A stretch of 8,553 nucleotides of DNA from Sneathiella sp. (lineage in GTDB: Bacteria > Pseudomonadota > Alphaproteobacteria > Sneathiellales > Sneathiellaceae), in NCBI GenBank assembly GCA_002732675.1, contig NVRR01000126.1:1-8553 (forward strand), written 5' to 3'. Made by a program: the position numbers and the translations under genes. The notes under the pieces are model-generated. The model was not told where the DNA came from. It saw only the letters and a program-made list of their open reading frames with translations, and did no database searches. This document shows positions 7,183-8,553 of this stretch, in pieces. Positions within the stretch are counted from its first letter, which is position 1, and each line of letters opens with the position of its first letter.

Positions 7183-7208
7183 TGTTAAATATTTATCAAT
7201 ATTTAACA
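7183..7208. promoter_or_regulatory. Inverted repeat, candidate LysR-type operator
   Basis: TGTTAAATATT (7183-7193) and AATATTTAACA (7198-7208) form a perfect 11-bp inverted repeat around TATC. LysR-type regulators bind AT-rich dyads, usually centred near -65 of the gene they activate. This one is centred about 62 bp upstream of the predicted acylase start site and lies in the spacer shared with a LysR gene. Binding is inferred. Confidence 0.5.
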
Positions 7209-7359
7209 AAATTCTATCGAGACGACGGCCTATATCTACGCTGTTGAACATGAAACCTACGGAGCCCGTATTTAAATATTGGCATTCCTGTATTACGTGA
7301 CGCTAAGATAGTCTCGCGGTAGATATTCTGTTTTCTGAAATTCTGGTGACATAAATATT

Positions 7360-8262
7360 ATGAGGATTGGTTTCTTAAAGGCTTTTGTGGTGCTGGCCGA
7401 TGTTGGCTCGTTTCACGTTGCCGCGAAGAGCTTAAACATCACGCAGCCCGCTCTCACGCGACGCATTCAGAAACTTGAAGAAACTCTAAATACCCCTTTG
7501 ATCGATCGCGCGCATAATACCTTTCGACTGACGGCACCGGGCATTTATTTTCTGGAGAGGGCGCGAACAATCGTATTGGATGCGGAGACCGTCGTGGCCG
7601 ATCTTCAGCAATCAAAAATGCGCCGCGGTGGTCAAATCCGGATTGCCTGCCTCCCGTCAATTGGCTTGCGTTATTTGCCGAAAGTTATTGGAGAATTTGA
7701 AAAACAGTTCCCGCGTGTAAGCTTGAATATCCAGGATGTTAACGCCATTCAGCTAAATGAATTGGTGTTAAGTGGGGACGTCGATATTGGGTTTGGATTA
7801 AAAGTAAATGAAAACCCTAAATTGAACTTCGAGGTGTTGTTTTCAGAACCGCTAGGTATCGTCTGCAATACCAATCATCCCATTGCAAAAGCCGCGAATG
7901 TCACCTGGAGCGATCTGGCCGACTATCCCGTGGCTTTTAACGTTAAACAAAGCGGTAATTGGCTGCTCATCCAGGAGCAATTGGGGCCAATGGCGCAAAA
8001 GCCGAACTGGTTCCACCAAGTGCATTCAGTGCTGGGCGGCTTGATGTTGATCCGAAACAGCAATGCTTTAGGCGCGTTACCTCTTAGTCTCGTAGAAGCA
8101 CTTGAAATGCCGGATCTTGTTTTCAAAAGAGTATCTGATCCGGAGATCATACGGGAGATCGCTATTGTCAGGCGTCAGAAAGTTGCTCTCACCGGTTATG
8201 CAGAAACCTTTCTTGATCTGCTTATACGTCACTGTAAAGAGCAGGCGAAGAAACTGCCTTAA
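7360..8262 (+). CDS. LysR-family transcriptional regulator
   Basis: This 300-aa protein is typical in length for LysR regulators, which bind DNA as tetramers and respond to a small-molecule co-inducer. The N-terminal winged helix-turn-helix spans about residues 3-62, with the recognition segment AAKSLNITQPALTRRIQKLE and the conserved wing region LIDRAHNTFRLTAPG. A linker helix follows to about residue 88. The substrate-binding domain starts at GGQIRIACLPS (about 90) and runs to the C-terminus. The ATG at 7360 has only a modest RBS (GGTGA, 10 nt away). It diverges from the acylase gene, the usual layout for a LysR gene and its target, so it probably regulates the acylase and itself. Its effector is unknown and could be an acylase substrate or product. 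Its stop is 2 bp from the stop of the convergent MlrC-like gene. Confidence 0.92.
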   Translation: MRIGFLKAFVVLADVGSFHVAAKSLNITQPALTRRIQKLEETLNTPLIDRAHNTFRLTAPGIYFLERARTIVLDAETVVADLQQSKMRRGGQIRIACLPSIGLRYLPKVIGEFEKQFPRVSLNIQDVNAIQLNELVLSGDVDIGFGLKVNENPKLNFEVLFSEPLGIVCNTNHPIAKAANVTWSDLADYPVAFNVKQSGNWLLIQEQLGPMAQKPNWFHQVHSVLGGLMLIRNSNALGALPLSLVEALEMPDLVFKRVSDPEIIREIAIVRRQKVALTGYAETFLDLLIRHCKEQAKKLP

Positions 8263-8264
8263 GA

Positions 8265-8553
8265 CTATGATACGAAAGGATACATAGTCGATGTATCCAG
8301 GTTTACATATCTGAGGCTTTCCAGGTCCGCGCAGCCATAATCTGGCGTATCAATAATGAGTATTTCTTCGGCAATTTCCTCATAAACCTGTCGGAAATGA
8401 GTTTTTGATCGAAGCACAATTATATCGAAATCATGGGGGTCCTGGCCAAAAACAATAAAAGGGTCTTCATCGATCGCAAAGGCGGGAAAGCTGACAACGC
8501 TGACATAAATGCCGCCGATTTTTAAAAGTGCTGCTAATCCCAAATTGACTTTT
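8265..8553 (-). CDS. M81/MlrC-family metallopeptidase-like protein, C-terminal part
   Basis: The last 95 codons of a minus-strand gene are present; its start lies beyond the right edge. The fragment resembles the C-terminal domain of MlrC-type proteins (peptidase family M81). The clues are a glycine-rich stretch (LGLAALLKIGG), a beta segment IYVSVVSF, FGQDPHDFDIIVLRSKTHFR (family pattern: G.DP....I.V.KS..HFR), then IAEEILIIDTPDYGCADL and a terminal MYPF resembling the usual RPIYPLD. MlrC itself degrades linearised microcystin, but most family members have no assigned substrate. The metal-binding N-terminal domain is not in the window, so activity cannot be judged. A TTG at 8543 could be misread as a start, but the frame is open to the window edge with conserved sequence. 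Confidence 0.8.
   Translation of the reverse strand, partial: KVNLGLAALLKIGGIYVSVVSFPAFAIDEDPFIVFGQDPHDFDIIVLRSKTHFRQVYEEIAEEILIIDTPDYGCADLESLRYVNLDTSTMYPFVS

Larger units (their letters stand above)
7032..7359. promoter_or_regulatory. AT-rich divergent control region, acylase/LysR
   Basis: This 328-bp spacer between two divergent starts is very AT-rich, especially at 7060-7215. It contains the acylase promoter (7141-7168) and an 11-bp perfect inverted repeat (7183-7208). TTTAAATATT at 7271-7280 resembles one arm of that repeat. For the LysR gene, TTGGCA (7279-7284) could be a -35 element with TAAGAT (7304-7309) as -10, but the 19-bp gap is long. No credible small gene was seen. Confidence 0.6.

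Noticed and set aside
8263..8289. Hairpin between LysR and MlrC-like genes as a terminator
   Set aside because: The stem is only 7 bp, with a 13-nt loop and no T run, and it lies within coding sequence.

Overview
The window looks like a piece of an alphaproteobacterial chromosome. The evidence is a RecA whose N-terminus is of the alphaproteobacterial type, a heterotetrameric-type sarcosine oxidase beta subunit, a Fhs enzyme, and near-matches to the alphaproteobacterial LexA operator (GAAC-N7-GAAC) in front of recA. The genus cannot be fixed from the sequence. Base composition is mixed: fhs is moderately GC-rich, while the acylase/LysR region and its intergenic spacer are distinctly AT-rich.

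Left end (1-2085): the first 51 codons of soxB (minus strand) diverge from fhs (plus strand). Both act on tetrahydrofolate-bound one-carbon units: sarcosine oxidase releases methylene-THF from sarcosine, and Fhs makes formyl-THF from formate. The shared spacer holds a bulged 10-bp hairpin and three copies of the heptamer ACCGCAG.

Middle (2086-4235): between fhs and recA lies a heavily decayed IS5-family transposase, broken by two stops and at least three frameshifts. Its frames overlap a meaningless open frame at 2210-2554. recA (minus strand, 361 aa) follows, with a clear RBS. A promoter with a LexA-box-like sequence between its -35 and -10 elements sits upstream. A strong 17-bp hairpin terminator separates this block from the next gene.

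Right part (4236-8553): a secreted penicillin G acylase-like Ntn-hydrolase (minus strand, 931 aa, signal peptide, catalytic Ser318) diverges from a LysR-type regulator (plus strand, 300 aa). The 328-bp AT-rich spacer carries an 11-bp perfect inverted repeat. It is centred about 62 bp upstream of the predicted acylase start site, where LysR regulators usually bind, so the LysR protein probably controls the acylase. The LysR gene converges, with only 2 bp between stop codons, on the C-terminal part of an M81/MlrC-family protein that runs off the window. The acylase, regulator and MlrC-like protein may form a small amide- or peptide-degrading locus, but this is inference from proximity. No CRISPR array, tRNA, rRNA or intact mobile element was found, and no clearly new system is evident. 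The best leads are the acylase/LysR pair and its operator.
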